Source: Mangrovibacterium sp041596335
Lineage (GTDB): Bacteria; Bacteroidota; Bacteroidia; Bacteroidales; Prolixibacteraceae
DNA length: 64,000 bases
NCBI RefSeq assembly: GCF_041596335.1
Contig: NZ_JBFHIT010000017.1
Location: 11,228 to 75,227, forward strand
Reading direction: 5' to 3'
Below the pieces are notes generated by a model. That model was not told the DNA's origin. It did not search any database and was given only the letters and a program-made list of their open reading frames with translations. Shown piece by piece: positions 47,522-55,934 of the stretch (within the stretch, counting starts at the first letter, position 1; each line of letters begins with the position of its first letter). Both the position numbers and the translations under genes were made by a program.

Positions 47522-48958
47522 ATGAAGAATAACCTAATCTACCTGACCATACTGTTAACTTCGTGTTTAACAAGCTGTTCAAACGCAAAAAACGAAGATC
47601 AGTACAGTCAGCAACAATACATTTTAGTCGACGCCAAAGTCAGGCATTACAACCAGGATGGAACGCGAACCTACGGCGAATATCAACCGTTCAAAACCAG
47701 AACTATTGATTTGCTTTCCGGGTATGTGCCCCGTGAAACGCCAATCGCACGAAGTAAGTACGGCGGCCGGACTGACAGCCGGCTCGATTCAACCGGTTTT
47801 TTCAGGGTCGAAAAAATCGACGGGCGATGGTGGGCTGTCGATCCCGATGGCTATCTTTATTTTAATGTAGCGCTAAACAGTATCAATGCCGGAAAATCGA
47901 GCCGCAGCCAGCAGGCATTGAAAGACAAATTCGACACAAAAGAAAACTGGATGAAGGAAACGATTGACCTGCTGCACGAAAACGGCTTCAATTGTGCCGG
48001 TTCATGGTCGGATGAAAAATTAATCATTGAAACCAATAAAAAATTGGATCGACCAATGGCTTATTGTATCAACTGGAATTTCATGGCCAGCTACGGGCAC
48101 AAAAGGGGTGGAACATACCAGCAACCAGGGCATACAGGCTACCCCAACGACGCCATTTTTGTTTTTGATCCGGAATTCGCGTCCTTTTGCGACGAACATG
48201 CCAAACAATTGGTTGCCTACAAGGACGATCCGAATTTGTTTGGTTACTTCTCCGATAACGAAATGCCATTTAAATTCAACGCCATCGATAATTATTTGTC
48301 GTTGCCCGAAGGTGATCGCGGGCGGATGGCAGCGGAATCATGGTTAAAAGACCAGGGTATTGGCAAAGAGCAAATAACCGACAAGCACCGCGAAATATTT
48401 ATGGCTCTTGTAGCCGATAAGTATTTCTCAACGGTAGCGGGAGTAATCAAAAAATACGATCCTAACCACCTGTACATCGGTGCCCGTTTTTACAGCGACG
48501 AAAAAAATCAGGAAGAATTCATGAAAGTTGCGGGGAAATACCTCGACATCATTTCAAACAATTATTACAACTACTGGACACCGGATTCGGTACAGATGGC
48601 CAACTGGGCTACATGGACAGGAAAACCCTTTATAGTAACCGAATATTACACCAAGGGCGAAGATTCGGGGATGGGCAACTCGAGTGGAGCAGGGTGGATC
48701 GTACGGACTCAAAAAGATCGTGGCCTGTTTTACCAGAACTACAACCTGGCCTTGATCGAATCGAAGAACTGCGTAGGCTGGCACTACTTTAAATATCAAG
48801 ACAATGACCCTACAGCCAAAGGTGTTGACCCATCGAATGTAGATGCAAACAAAGGGATCGTCAACAATGAATATGAGCTGTGGAAGCCCATGATGGATGA
48901 AATGAAAGAACTGAACACTCAGGTTTACAATGTAATTGACTATTTTGACAAGAACTAA
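47522..48958 (+). CDS. Agarase-like clan GH-A glycoside hydrolase lipoprotein (GH50-like)
   Basis: A 478-residue lipoprotein (lipobox TSCS near residue 18) from ATG 47522; the upstream TTG frame is rejected. 'GRWWAVDPDGYLYFNVALNS' is the hallmark opening of proteins annotated as beta-agarase-like. The likely acid/base Glu lies in 'LFGYFSDNEMPF' near residue 245 and the likely nucleophile in 'FIVTEYYTKGEDSG' near 373. It lacks the long N-terminal binding domain of classical GH50 agarases. It may act on a galactan or another algal polysaccharide, but no agar- or carrageenan-specific partner gene is nearby. It lies 138 bases after the sulfatase. Confidence 0.65.
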   Translation: MKNNLIYLTILLTSCLTSCSNAKNEDQYSQQQYILVDAKVRHYNQDGTRTYGEYQPFKTRTIDLLSGYVPRETPIARSKYGGRTDSRLDSTGFFRVEKIDGRWWAVDPDGYLYFNVALNSINAGKSSRSQQALKDKFDTKENWMKETIDLLHENGFNCAGSWSDEKLIIETNKKLDRPMAYCINWNFMASYGHKRGGTYQQPGHTGYPNDAIFVFDPEFASFCDEHAKQLVAYKDDPNLFGYFSDNEMPFKFNAIDNYLSLPEGDRGRMAAESWLKDQGIGKEQITDKHREIFMALVADKYFSTVAGVIKKYDPNHLYIGARFYSDEKNQEEFMKVAGKYLDIISNNYYNYWTPDSVQMANWATWTGKPFIVTEYYTKGEDSGMGNSSGAGWIVRTQKDRGLFYQNYNLALIESKNCVGWHYFKYQDNDPTAKGVDPSNVDANKGIVNNEYELWKPMMDEMKELNTQVYNVIDYFDKN

Positions 48959-49016
48959 GTGCCCCCCACCCGGTTAGGCTGAGTTAATCGTACTATAAAG
49001 AGGCAGTTACAATGGA

Positions 49017-49028
49017 TTCAACGTTGAA
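49017..49028. repeat. 12-bp palindrome upstream of the SGNH esterase gene
   Basis: TTCAACGTTGAA is a perfect palindrome, lying 10 bases before a -7-like TAAATTTTG (49039-49047, one base longer than TAnnTTTG). This 214-base gap (48959-49172) is the widest within the enzyme genes of the plus arm, so a secondary promoter is possible. Confidence 0.35.
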
Positions 49029-49172
49029 CTCAAATTGATAAATTTTGGCTCATATGCCCAACCAATAACGAAAAAGACAGGGAACAATAGGTTGTTTTGA
49101 AATAAACAAACAGCTGACAAACAAATAAATTCAAGGCACTTGCCTACTTTTAACGATACTAATTATTTACGG

Positions 49173-50000
49173 ATGAGATACGTTATACTATTTATTCTGA
49201 GTTCCATACTTTATACAGCTTTTGGTCAAGTTGGAACTTCGGCAGCCCCCCATTACGACAAGGCAGTTGAAAAGGACAGCGAATTTGCATCTCCGAAATC
49301 GAATAATCTGGACATTTACCTTTTAATCGGTCAGTCAAATATGGCCGGCAGAGCCGACATCGAACCCCAGGATCTGGACAGTTTGGAAGGAGTCTTTCTG
49401 TTCACCGGTATTGAAGGGAACGAATGGGAGAAAGCAGCCAATCCGCTAAACAAATATTCCACCGTGCGAAAAGCTATTTCCATGCAGAAAATGGGGCCTG
49501 GCTATACTTTTGCCCGCGAAATGGCTAAGGCGAATTCCGGGAAACCAATAGGCTTGGTTGTTAATGCCAAAGGCGGAACTTCAATTGCTGAATGGGCACC
49601 CGGCGACACCTTATACACCGAAGCGGTGAAACGGGTAAAAATGGCGATGCAATTCGGCACGTTAAAAGGGATTGTTTGGCATCAGGGCGAGGCTAACGTT
49701 TCGAAATCAGATGCTTATCCTGAAAAAATCACCGAACTCATTCAATCTCTCCGAACCGACCTGGGTATCCCCGACCTCCCCTTTGTTGCCGGTCAGCTAT
49801 CGGAAGATAAAACGGCACGCCACGCTTTCAACGAAATGATTCTGACCTTGCCCGCATTGATCCCGAATACCGGTGTCGCAACAAGCGAAGGAACAAGCAC
49901 CATCGACAATACCCATTTCAATGCGGCCAGCCAACGTTTACTGGGCGAACGCTACGCCGCGGAAATGCTTAAACTATTTAAAAACCAAACCTCCGGATAA
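49173..50000 (+). CDS. SGNH-type (sialate O-acetylesterase-like) carbohydrate esterase
   Basis: A 275-residue secreted esterase from ATG 49173 (leader ends TAFGQ); a TTG 11 codons upstream is rejected. The SGNH blocks are all present: GQSNMAGR with Ser55, GGTSIAEW near 134-141, WHQGEAN near 169-175 and the catalytic pair in DNTHFN (Asp245, His248). It is the single-domain relative of the second half of the fused esterase at 9495-11117. It should remove an acyl group, probably acetyl, from the glycan. Its stop overlaps the sulfatase start by one base (TAATG), so the two are translationally coupled and probably made in step. Confidence 0.9.
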   Translation: MRYVILFILSSILYTAFGQVGTSAAPHYDKAVEKDSEFASPKSNNLDIYLLIGQSNMAGRADIEPQDLDSLEGVFLFTGIEGNEWEKAANPLNKYSTVRKAISMQKMGPGYTFAREMAKANSGKPIGLVVNAKGGTSIAEWAPGDTLYTEAVKRVKMAMQFGTLKGIVWHQGEANVSKSDAYPEKITELIQSLRTDLGIPDLPFVAGQLSEDKTARHAFNEMILTLPALIPNTGVATSEGTSTIDNTHFNAASQRLLGERYAAEMLKLFKNQTSG

Positions 50001-51394
50001 TGAAAAAAAATTCACTTTTATGCGCTGTAGTTGGACTCTTCAGCCTCGTTTCACAAGCGCAGGATAAACGTCCAAATATTCTGTTGATAATATCCGATCA
50101 GCATTCCGGGAAAATAATGAGCCAAACCGGCTATCCGTACCTTGAAACACCGGGTATTGATAAACTGGCTTCTGAAGGGGTGACCTTTACCCGAAGCTAT
50201 TGTACCTATCCGGTGTGTGTGGCTTCGCGCGCATCGATCATGACCGGAATGATGCCCAGCAAGAGCCACGCCGATCTGACAATCTTTCCGGCGATTGGCA
50301 CAACAATGAAAAATGCCGGTTACGAAACAGCCTATTTTGGGAAATGGCATGTTTCCAATTCTAAAATCGGTAAAGTGGCCGATTGGCACGGATTCGAGGC
50401 ATATAAAGATGAACATGATGATTCGAAAACCGAAAAGATGACAATCGATTTTTTGAATGAGAAACACGACAAACCATTCTTTTTGGTCACTTCTTTTCTA
50501 AACCCACACGACTGTTGCGAGCTTGCCCGAAACATTTCAGGCCTTGGCGATAATTATCATGATGGCCCGGTTGAAGAACGAATGGATGTGAATCAATGTC
50601 CGCCACTGCCAGCCAATTTCGCTATTCCGCCCGATGAAACCGAGGGCTTTTACTGCCGGCGAACACCCGACTCAACCGATGTGGTTCAGTTTGGCAAACA
50701 CCCTGTAAAGTACTGGGGCGAAACCGAATGGAGGCAATACATGTACGGCTACGACCGGCTGGTCGAAAAAATGGACAATCATATCTTAAACGTGGTGAAT
50801 AAGCTTGAAATACAAGGATTACTGGAAAATACGATCATCTTTTACACCTCCGATCACGGCGACGGACACGCTTCGCATCAATGGAACCAAAAGATGAATT
50901 TCTACGAAGAGTCGGTCAATGTCCCTTTCATTATTTCGTGGAAAGGACAGACCAAATCCGGAGTGATTGACTCGAAAACACTCACTTCTAGCGGATTGGA
51001 TCTCTACCCCACTATTTGTAAAATCGCCGGAATAGAATTGGATGAAAAACTTCCGGGGAAAGATTTAAGCTCCAACTTTTTGAAAAACGCAAAAGCTTCA
51101 GGCGAAAACCGGAACTACATTGTTTCGGAAATAAACCAATCGGCCAAAGACGAAGACAATGGCGGTCGAAATCTTTTTGTCGGTCGAATGGTCGTCAGCG
51201 AACGATACAAGTACTTTCTGTTTGATGGAGGAGAAAACCCGGAACAACTCTTCGATCTGGCAAAAGATCCGGGCGAACTGCGTCCGGTAGCTAATTTGCC
51301 AGAATACAAAGAACAGCTTCTGGCGCACCGCCAAATGTTGAAAGACTGGATTAAAGAGACTTCAGATCCTTTCCCAATCGACAAAATACAGTAA
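50000..51394 (+). CDS. Type I (formylglycine) sulfatase
   Basis: A 464-residue S1 sulfatase with a leader ending SQAQ. 'ISDQHSGKIMSQTGYPYLET' supplies the metal ligands and 'VCVASRASIMTG' the modification site, with Cys73 in the CxASR form accepted by anaerobic sulfatase maturases. 'AYFGKWHVSN' and 'YTSDHGDGHASH' complete the active site. The C-terminal domain ('LFDLAKDPGELRP') is intact. It belongs to a different subfamily from the sulfatase at 45953, so the two probably remove sulfate from different positions. It is translationally coupled to the SGNH esterase. Confidence 0.94.
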   Translation: MKKNSLLCAVVGLFSLVSQAQDKRPNILLIISDQHSGKIMSQTGYPYLETPGIDKLASEGVTFTRSYCTYPVCVASRASIMTGMMPSKSHADLTIFPAIGTTMKNAGYETAYFGKWHVSNSKIGKVADWHGFEAYKDEHDDSKTEKMTIDFLNEKHDKPFFLVTSFLNPHDCCELARNISGLGDNYHDGPVEERMDVNQCPPLPANFAIPPDETEGFYCRRTPDSTDVVQFGKHPVKYWGETEWRQYMYGYDRLVEKMDNHILNVVNKLEIQGLLENTIIFYTSDHGDGHASHQWNQKMNFYEESVNVPFIISWKGQTKSGVIDSKTLTSSGLDLYPTICKIAGIELDEKLPGKDLSSNFLKNAKASGENRNYIVSEINQSAKDEDNGGRNLFVGRMVVSERYKYFLFDGGENPEQLFDLAKDPGELRPVANLPEYKEQLLAHRQMLKDWIKETSDPFPIDKIQ

Positions 51395-51450
51395 CCCACA
51401 ACACCGATATACCGAAATTGATAAACGATAAAACTAAACCACATCTATCT

Positions 51451-52779
51451 ATGAAAAAGCTAATTCTATTCCTTACAGCCACATTTTTTGTTGTCAGCAG
51501 TTGGGCGCAAATTGACTCGGATGCCAATGCCAGTTCGAACCTCAACAAACCCGAACGCCAGGAATGGCTGCGCGATTTGGGCTTCGGCATGTTTATCCAT
51601 TGGAGCATGGACAGCCAGTTGGGAATTGTTATCAGCCATTCGATGGTTGGCGCTTCCGACGATTATGTGAACCGCTTTATTAATGAATTGCCCAAAACCT
51701 TCAACCCTCAGGATTTCGACATGCATAAAGTTGCCACTCAGGCAAAACTTGCCGGTATGAAATACATCGTATTCACCACAAAACACCATTCAGGCTTTTG
51801 CATGTGGGACACCAAAACCACTGATTTTAACATTACCAATACTCCCTACGGGAAAGATTTGTTAAAAGAATATGTTGACGGTGTCCGAAAGGCAGGACTG
51901 GCAGTTGGCTTTTATTATTCTCCCGAAGATTTTAAGTTTCTCCACGATAATAATCAAACCATTCGTCGACGCGGAAATGAGTTTAGCGACGAATTTACAG
52001 CGAAGTACAAAGACTTTATTCGCCAACAAACCCACGAGCTTTTTTCAAATTACGGCAAAATCGATGTGCTGTTTATTGATGGAAACCCAAAAGAATCGTG
52101 TAAGGACGAAGCCTGGAAACTGCAACCCGATTTGGTGATCACCCGAGGAGCTGTAAATACTCCGGAACAAAAGCTACTGAGCGAAGTGGACGATAATTTA
52201 TGGGAGTCGTGCGTTACAATGGGTACCCAATGGCAATACAAACCTACGAACGATGAGTTGAAACCGGCCGGAAAAATTATTGAAATGATTGTTGAGACGA
52301 GAGCCAAAGGCGGCAACCTTCTTTTAAACATCGGTCTCGATCCATACGGTGAAATACCCGACCCTGAAGCCCGCAACCTAACCGAATTGGCAGCCTGGAA
52401 TTTTGTCAATCAGGAAGCCATTCAAAATGTGCGCCCCTGGAAAGTCACTCGTGAAGAGAACATCTGGTTCACAGCATCGAACGATCGCAAAACGGTTTAC
52501 GCGATTATTACCGGCATTCCCGATTGGAAAAAAGGCGATCGCAAGGAATTTGTCATTCGCTCGGTGAAGGCTACACCAGATACCAAAATCAGCGTGCTGG
52601 GACAAAACGACAAAGTAGTGGAATATCATCCTGAAATAGATGCACAGTCGCGCTTTGTTCAGGAAAAGGATGGATTGCACATTTCCGTGGTTCGGGCTCA
52701 ACGCATTTACAACAACACCAAATGGCCCAACCCAATTACGGTTAAGCTGGAAAACGTTCAGCCTGTAGTAACTGAGTAG
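51451..52779 (+). CDS. GH29 alpha-L-fucosidase (plus-arm copy)
   Basis: A 442-residue secreted enzyme from ATG 51451 (leader ends SSWAQ); an upstream TTG is rejected. GH29 motifs: 'GFGMFIHWSMDSQLG', 'YIVFTTKHHSGFCMWDT' and the nucleophile Asp in 'DVLFIDGNPKE' near residue 210. It is a paralogue of the minus-arm GH29 over its full length, including the C-terminal 'ISVLGQNDKVVEY' and 'TKWPNPITVKLENV'. Differences centre on the loop after the nucleophile, which helps hold the aglycone. It should supply fucose to the fuc genes downstream. Confidence 0.93.
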   Translation: MKKLILFLTATFFVVSSWAQIDSDANASSNLNKPERQEWLRDLGFGMFIHWSMDSQLGIVISHSMVGASDDYVNRFINELPKTFNPQDFDMHKVATQAKLAGMKYIVFTTKHHSGFCMWDTKTTDFNITNTPYGKDLLKEYVDGVRKAGLAVGFYYSPEDFKFLHDNNQTIRRRGNEFSDEFTAKYKDFIRQQTHELFSNYGKIDVLFIDGNPKESCKDEAWKLQPDLVITRGAVNTPEQKLLSEVDDNLWESCVTMGTQWQYKPTNDELKPAGKIIEMIVETRAKGGNLLLNIGLDPYGEIPDPEARNLTELAAWNFVNQEAIQNVRPWKVTREENIWFTASNDRKTVYAIITGIPDWKKGDRKEFVIRSVKATPDTKISVLGQNDKVVEYHPEIDAQSRFVQEKDGLHISVVRAQRIYNNTKWPNPITVKLENVQPVVTE

Positions 52780-52813
52780 AAGAAGTAGATAGTAACAACC
52801 AAATGACGATCAG

Positions 52814-54232
52814 ATGAGACAATTCCGATTAATCGTGGCAAGCCTGTTTTTTGCGATGCAATCGTTCTTCGCATTTTCAGCCAACGACGTGTATTTTACA
52901 ACCGGACTAAAAATTGGCGAAGTCACCGAATCGAGCGCGGTAATCTGGACTCGACTGTGCAACGCTCCTACTCCGGTTTCCATTCACCATCAGCGAAAGG
53001 AAGCGCCATTTCGCAGCCCGGTCAATTTCGACAACAACAGCCCGGTTGGGCAAATGGATGGGGCTGTCGAAGGAGCTTTCGGACAAGTAAAGGTCACGCT
53101 CATCTCCGCAAGCGACTCTATTTCCACCGACTGGGAATTTGTTTCACCCTATCAGGACTTTACCTTGAAGAAAACCTTTAGCGGATTAACACCGAATACA
53201 GAATACCAGATAAAACTGGAAGGTCGTCGGGATGCCAAAAGTCCGGTTTCAAGCAGTGCAGGTAGTTTTAAAACTGCTCCTTTACCCGAGCAGATTGTGC
53301 CCGTTACCTTTACCTCAACTTCGTGCCAGTATTTCTGGGATTACGACGACTCCATCCGCGGGTTTAAAATCTACGACAACATGCTCCGGCTACATCCTGA
53401 TTTTCAATGCCAAACCGGCGATTTTGTCTACTACGACAAACCCGGCCCTATGGCATATACGGTTGAACTCGCGCGGCACAAGTGGCACGCCATGAACTCC
53501 TGGCCTTCGCTGGTCGACTTTTACTCAAATGTCCCGGTTTACCTCCAAAAGGACGACCACGATATGTTGAAGGACGATGCGTCACCGAAAATTGCACCTT
53601 TGGGCGAACTTACCTTCAGCGATGCCCTGAAAGTCTGGGACGAACAGGCACCGCTTGAAGGAAGTCCCTACCGAACTTTTCGCTGGGGCAAAGATGTGCA
53701 GGTTTGGATCGTTGAAGGCCGCGAATTCCGGAGCGAAAACAAAGAACCTGACGGACCAAACAAAACCATTTGGGGCACCGAACAAAAAGAGTGGTTTATT
53801 CAAACAATGAATGAATCTGACGCGACCTTCAAAATTCTGGTTTCACAAACTCCTGTGGTGGGTCCCGACCGCGAAACAGGCAAAAACGACAACTATGCCA
53901 ACAAATCACACGAAACAGAAGGTAAATGGGTTCGTCAATTTCTGGCTGGGCATAAAAACACCTTTGTGATTAATGGCGACCGGCACTGGCAATATGTTTC
54001 AACCGACTTAACAACCGGATTGATGGAATTCAGCCAGGGCCCCTCGAGCGATTCGCACGCGCAGGGCTGGAACGAAGATGATATAAAACCGGAACACAAA
54101 TTCTTGCGGGTGAAAGGCGGTTTTCTTGCGGTAAACATATACCGTGAAAACGATCAGCCTATGATTTGCTTTACACATTACGATGTCGATGGCAACCAGA
54201 TGCATCAGGAAATTATAAAAGCAAAAAAGTGA
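52814..54232 (+). CDS. PhoD-like metallophosphoesterase
   Basis: A 472-residue secreted protein with an N-terminal Fn3-like domain ('LTPNTEYQIKLEG') and a PhoD-type catalytic domain: 'FTSTSCQYFWD', 'QTGDFVYYD', 'LQKDDHDMLKDD', 'GTEQKEWF' and 'VINGDRHW'. Several positions differ from classical PhoD, for instance the usual 'DTR.FR' is 'VEGREFRSE'. Known PhoD enzymes cleave phosphodiesters and phosphomonoesters with Fe3+/Ca2+. Its place between GH29 and a beta-helix protein, with two sulfatases upstream, suggests work on a glycan substituent, perhaps phosphate or sulfate. That link is inference. Confidence 0.78.
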   Translation: MRQFRLIVASLFFAMQSFFAFSANDVYFTTGLKIGEVTESSAVIWTRLCNAPTPVSIHHQRKEAPFRSPVNFDNNSPVGQMDGAVEGAFGQVKVTLISASDSISTDWEFVSPYQDFTLKKTFSGLTPNTEYQIKLEGRRDAKSPVSSSAGSFKTAPLPEQIVPVTFTSTSCQYFWDYDDSIRGFKIYDNMLRLHPDFQCQTGDFVYYDKPGPMAYTVELARHKWHAMNSWPSLVDFYSNVPVYLQKDDHDMLKDDASPKIAPLGELTFSDALKVWDEQAPLEGSPYRTFRWGKDVQVWIVEGREFRSENKEPDGPNKTIWGTEQKEWFIQTMNESDATFKILVSQTPVVGPDRETGKNDNYANKSHETEGKWVRQFLAGHKNTFVINGDRHWQYVSTDLTTGLMEFSQGPSSDSHAQGWNEDDIKPEHKFLRVKGGFLAVNIYRENDQPMICFTHYDVDGNQMHQEIIKAKK

Positions 54233-54270
54233 ATTAAACCAGAACTTTTTCACCAAATAAGTCCATAAAA

Positions 54271-55908
54271 ATGAAAAGAATACTCTTCATTGCGGGATTG
54301 ATTTTATCTTTTTCGAGCTACGCGCAAACGAGTTACTACATTGATAATCAAAGCGGTAACGACTCCAACAATGGCACTTCCATCTATACCCCATGGAAAA
54401 GCCTCGAGCGGGTCAATCAGGTTAAGTTTCAGGGCGGCGATTCAATTTTGTTCCGTCGGGGCGGTTCCTGGGTTGGAAACCTAAAACTACAGGGATCAGG
54501 TACCGAAGGAAAACCAATCGTCATGTCGGCCTACGGAAACGGCCCGCTACCCGAACTTGATGCTCGTGGTGGTGTAGCTTCAGGAGAAAGAGCTTCCTGT
54601 ACAATCCGGCTGTTCAACCAGGAATACTGGGAATTCAAATACCTGAAAATAAAAAACTTCAAAGCTTTTGAGAAACCGACTCCGGTTAAAAGTGAAGGGA
54701 AAAATGTCTGGTCAAATGCTGTGAAAATGGGCATTCTAGTGGAAGCCCGCGATGCCGGAACACTACGTCACATCCATTTTACCGGTCTGGAAATTTGCGA
54801 TGTGAACGGGGACATGCAAACCAAAGATAATGGCGGAATATTCATGGAAATTAGCTGGGACGAAGATCTGGAGCAACGAAAACCGACTAATTTCAATGAT
54901 ATCGTTTTGCAGGATTGTTACATCCACGATGTCGACCGAACCGGTTTTTCGAACAGCTCGGTGTGGTCGAACCGGTCGCTGAAAAGCAAATGGGGCGAGA
55001 CGTTGGCCAACGGGAAAACGCACAATTGGCTTCCGAGCAACAACATCGTTATCCGTAACAACCGGTTTGAGCGTACCGGTGCCAACGCGCTTATTGTCCG
55101 TGTAGCCAAATCGCCGGTAGTCGAATACAACTTTTTCAATCGTTGCGCGCTGAAAGGCAGTGGCAACGCATCGTTTCCGTTTAATTGCGACAATGCGCTT
55201 TTTCAGTACAACGAAGCTTGCTACACCGTGTACAACTCCGAAGCCGACAGCTGGGACGGCAAAAAAGATGCCGATGCAGGTGGATTCGACAGCGACTGGA
55301 ATTGCAAAAATTCGGTTTTTCAGTACAATTACAGCCATCACAACGGATTTGGCGGAATACTGATTTGTTGCGACGGTGGCAGCAAAACCAGCTTTAACGA
55401 CGGAACAATTGTGCGGTACAATGTTTTCGAAGACAATGCTGAACATGTGATCCGTTCATCCGGAACGTCGAGCAACACCAAAATATACAACAACCTAATT
55501 TACAATAGCGCTGAACACGATTCGGTCAAACTGATCTTTCACAAAAGCTGGGGAGGATACAGTGATTCAATCCTTTACCAGAACAACATTTTTGTGTCCA
55601 GAGGCGAAGGCTGCTATTTTGATCTGGGAAAAAGTACCCGGAATTTCTTTCACGCCAATCTGTTTTACGGATCCATTCAAAACAAACCTGCTGATCCGGA
55701 AGCGATCGATTCGAATCCAAGGTTTATTGCTGAAGACGGAAGTATTAGCGCGAACTCGTGGGCGCGATTTCTGTTGCGGCAAGGTTCACCGGCGATTGAC
55801 TCCGGCCTTCCGATCGAACAAAACGGAGACCTTGATTTCACCGGAAAAGCATTGGATTCAAAGCCCGACCGTGGCCCGTTTGAATTTCGCGGAAACACAA
55901 CCAAATGA
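54271..55908 (+). CDS. Secreted right-handed beta-helix protein of unknown specificity
   Basis: A 545-residue secreted protein (leader ends SSYAQ). It opens with 'YYIDNQSGNDSNNGTSIYTP' and then shows repeated short strands with Asn ladders ('NIVIRNNRFERTG', 'VEYNFFNRC', 'FQYNEACY', 'VFQYNYSHHNG'), typical of parallel beta-helices. The fold is shared by polysaccharide lyases and by glycoside hydrolase families including GH28 and GH141. No set of catalytic residues could be picked out with certainty; 'DADAGGFDSDWNCKNS' and 'CCDGG' are candidates for a conserved acidic face. Context in a sulfatase/fucosidase operon suggests an enzyme on the same glycan. Confidence 0.7.
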   Translation: MKRILFIAGLILSFSSYAQTSYYIDNQSGNDSNNGTSIYTPWKSLERVNQVKFQGGDSILFRRGGSWVGNLKLQGSGTEGKPIVMSAYGNGPLPELDARGGVASGERASCTIRLFNQEYWEFKYLKIKNFKAFEKPTPVKSEGKNVWSNAVKMGILVEARDAGTLRHIHFTGLEICDVNGDMQTKDNGGIFMEISWDEDLEQRKPTNFNDIVLQDCYIHDVDRTGFSNSSVWSNRSLKSKWGETLANGKTHNWLPSNNIVIRNNRFERTGANALIVRVAKSPVVEYNFFNRCALKGSGNASFPFNCDNALFQYNEACYTVYNSEADSWDGKKDADAGGFDSDWNCKNSVFQYNYSHHNGFGGILICCDGGSKTSFNDGTIVRYNVFEDNAEHVIRSSGTSSNTKIYNNLIYNSAEHDSVKLIFHKSWGGYSDSILYQNNIFVSRGEGCYFDLGKSTRNFFHANLFYGSIQNKPADPEAIDSNPRFIAEDGSISANSWARFLLRQGSPAIDSGLPIEQNGDLDFTGKALDSKPDRGPFEFRGNTTK

Positions 55909-55934
55909 AAAGCTAAAAAAAAAATCAAAACCCG

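Noticed and set aside
54763..55446. 227-codon minus-strand frame inside the beta-helix gene
   Set aside because: It is antisense to a gene with signal peptide and repeat structure; long antisense frames are expected from codon bias.
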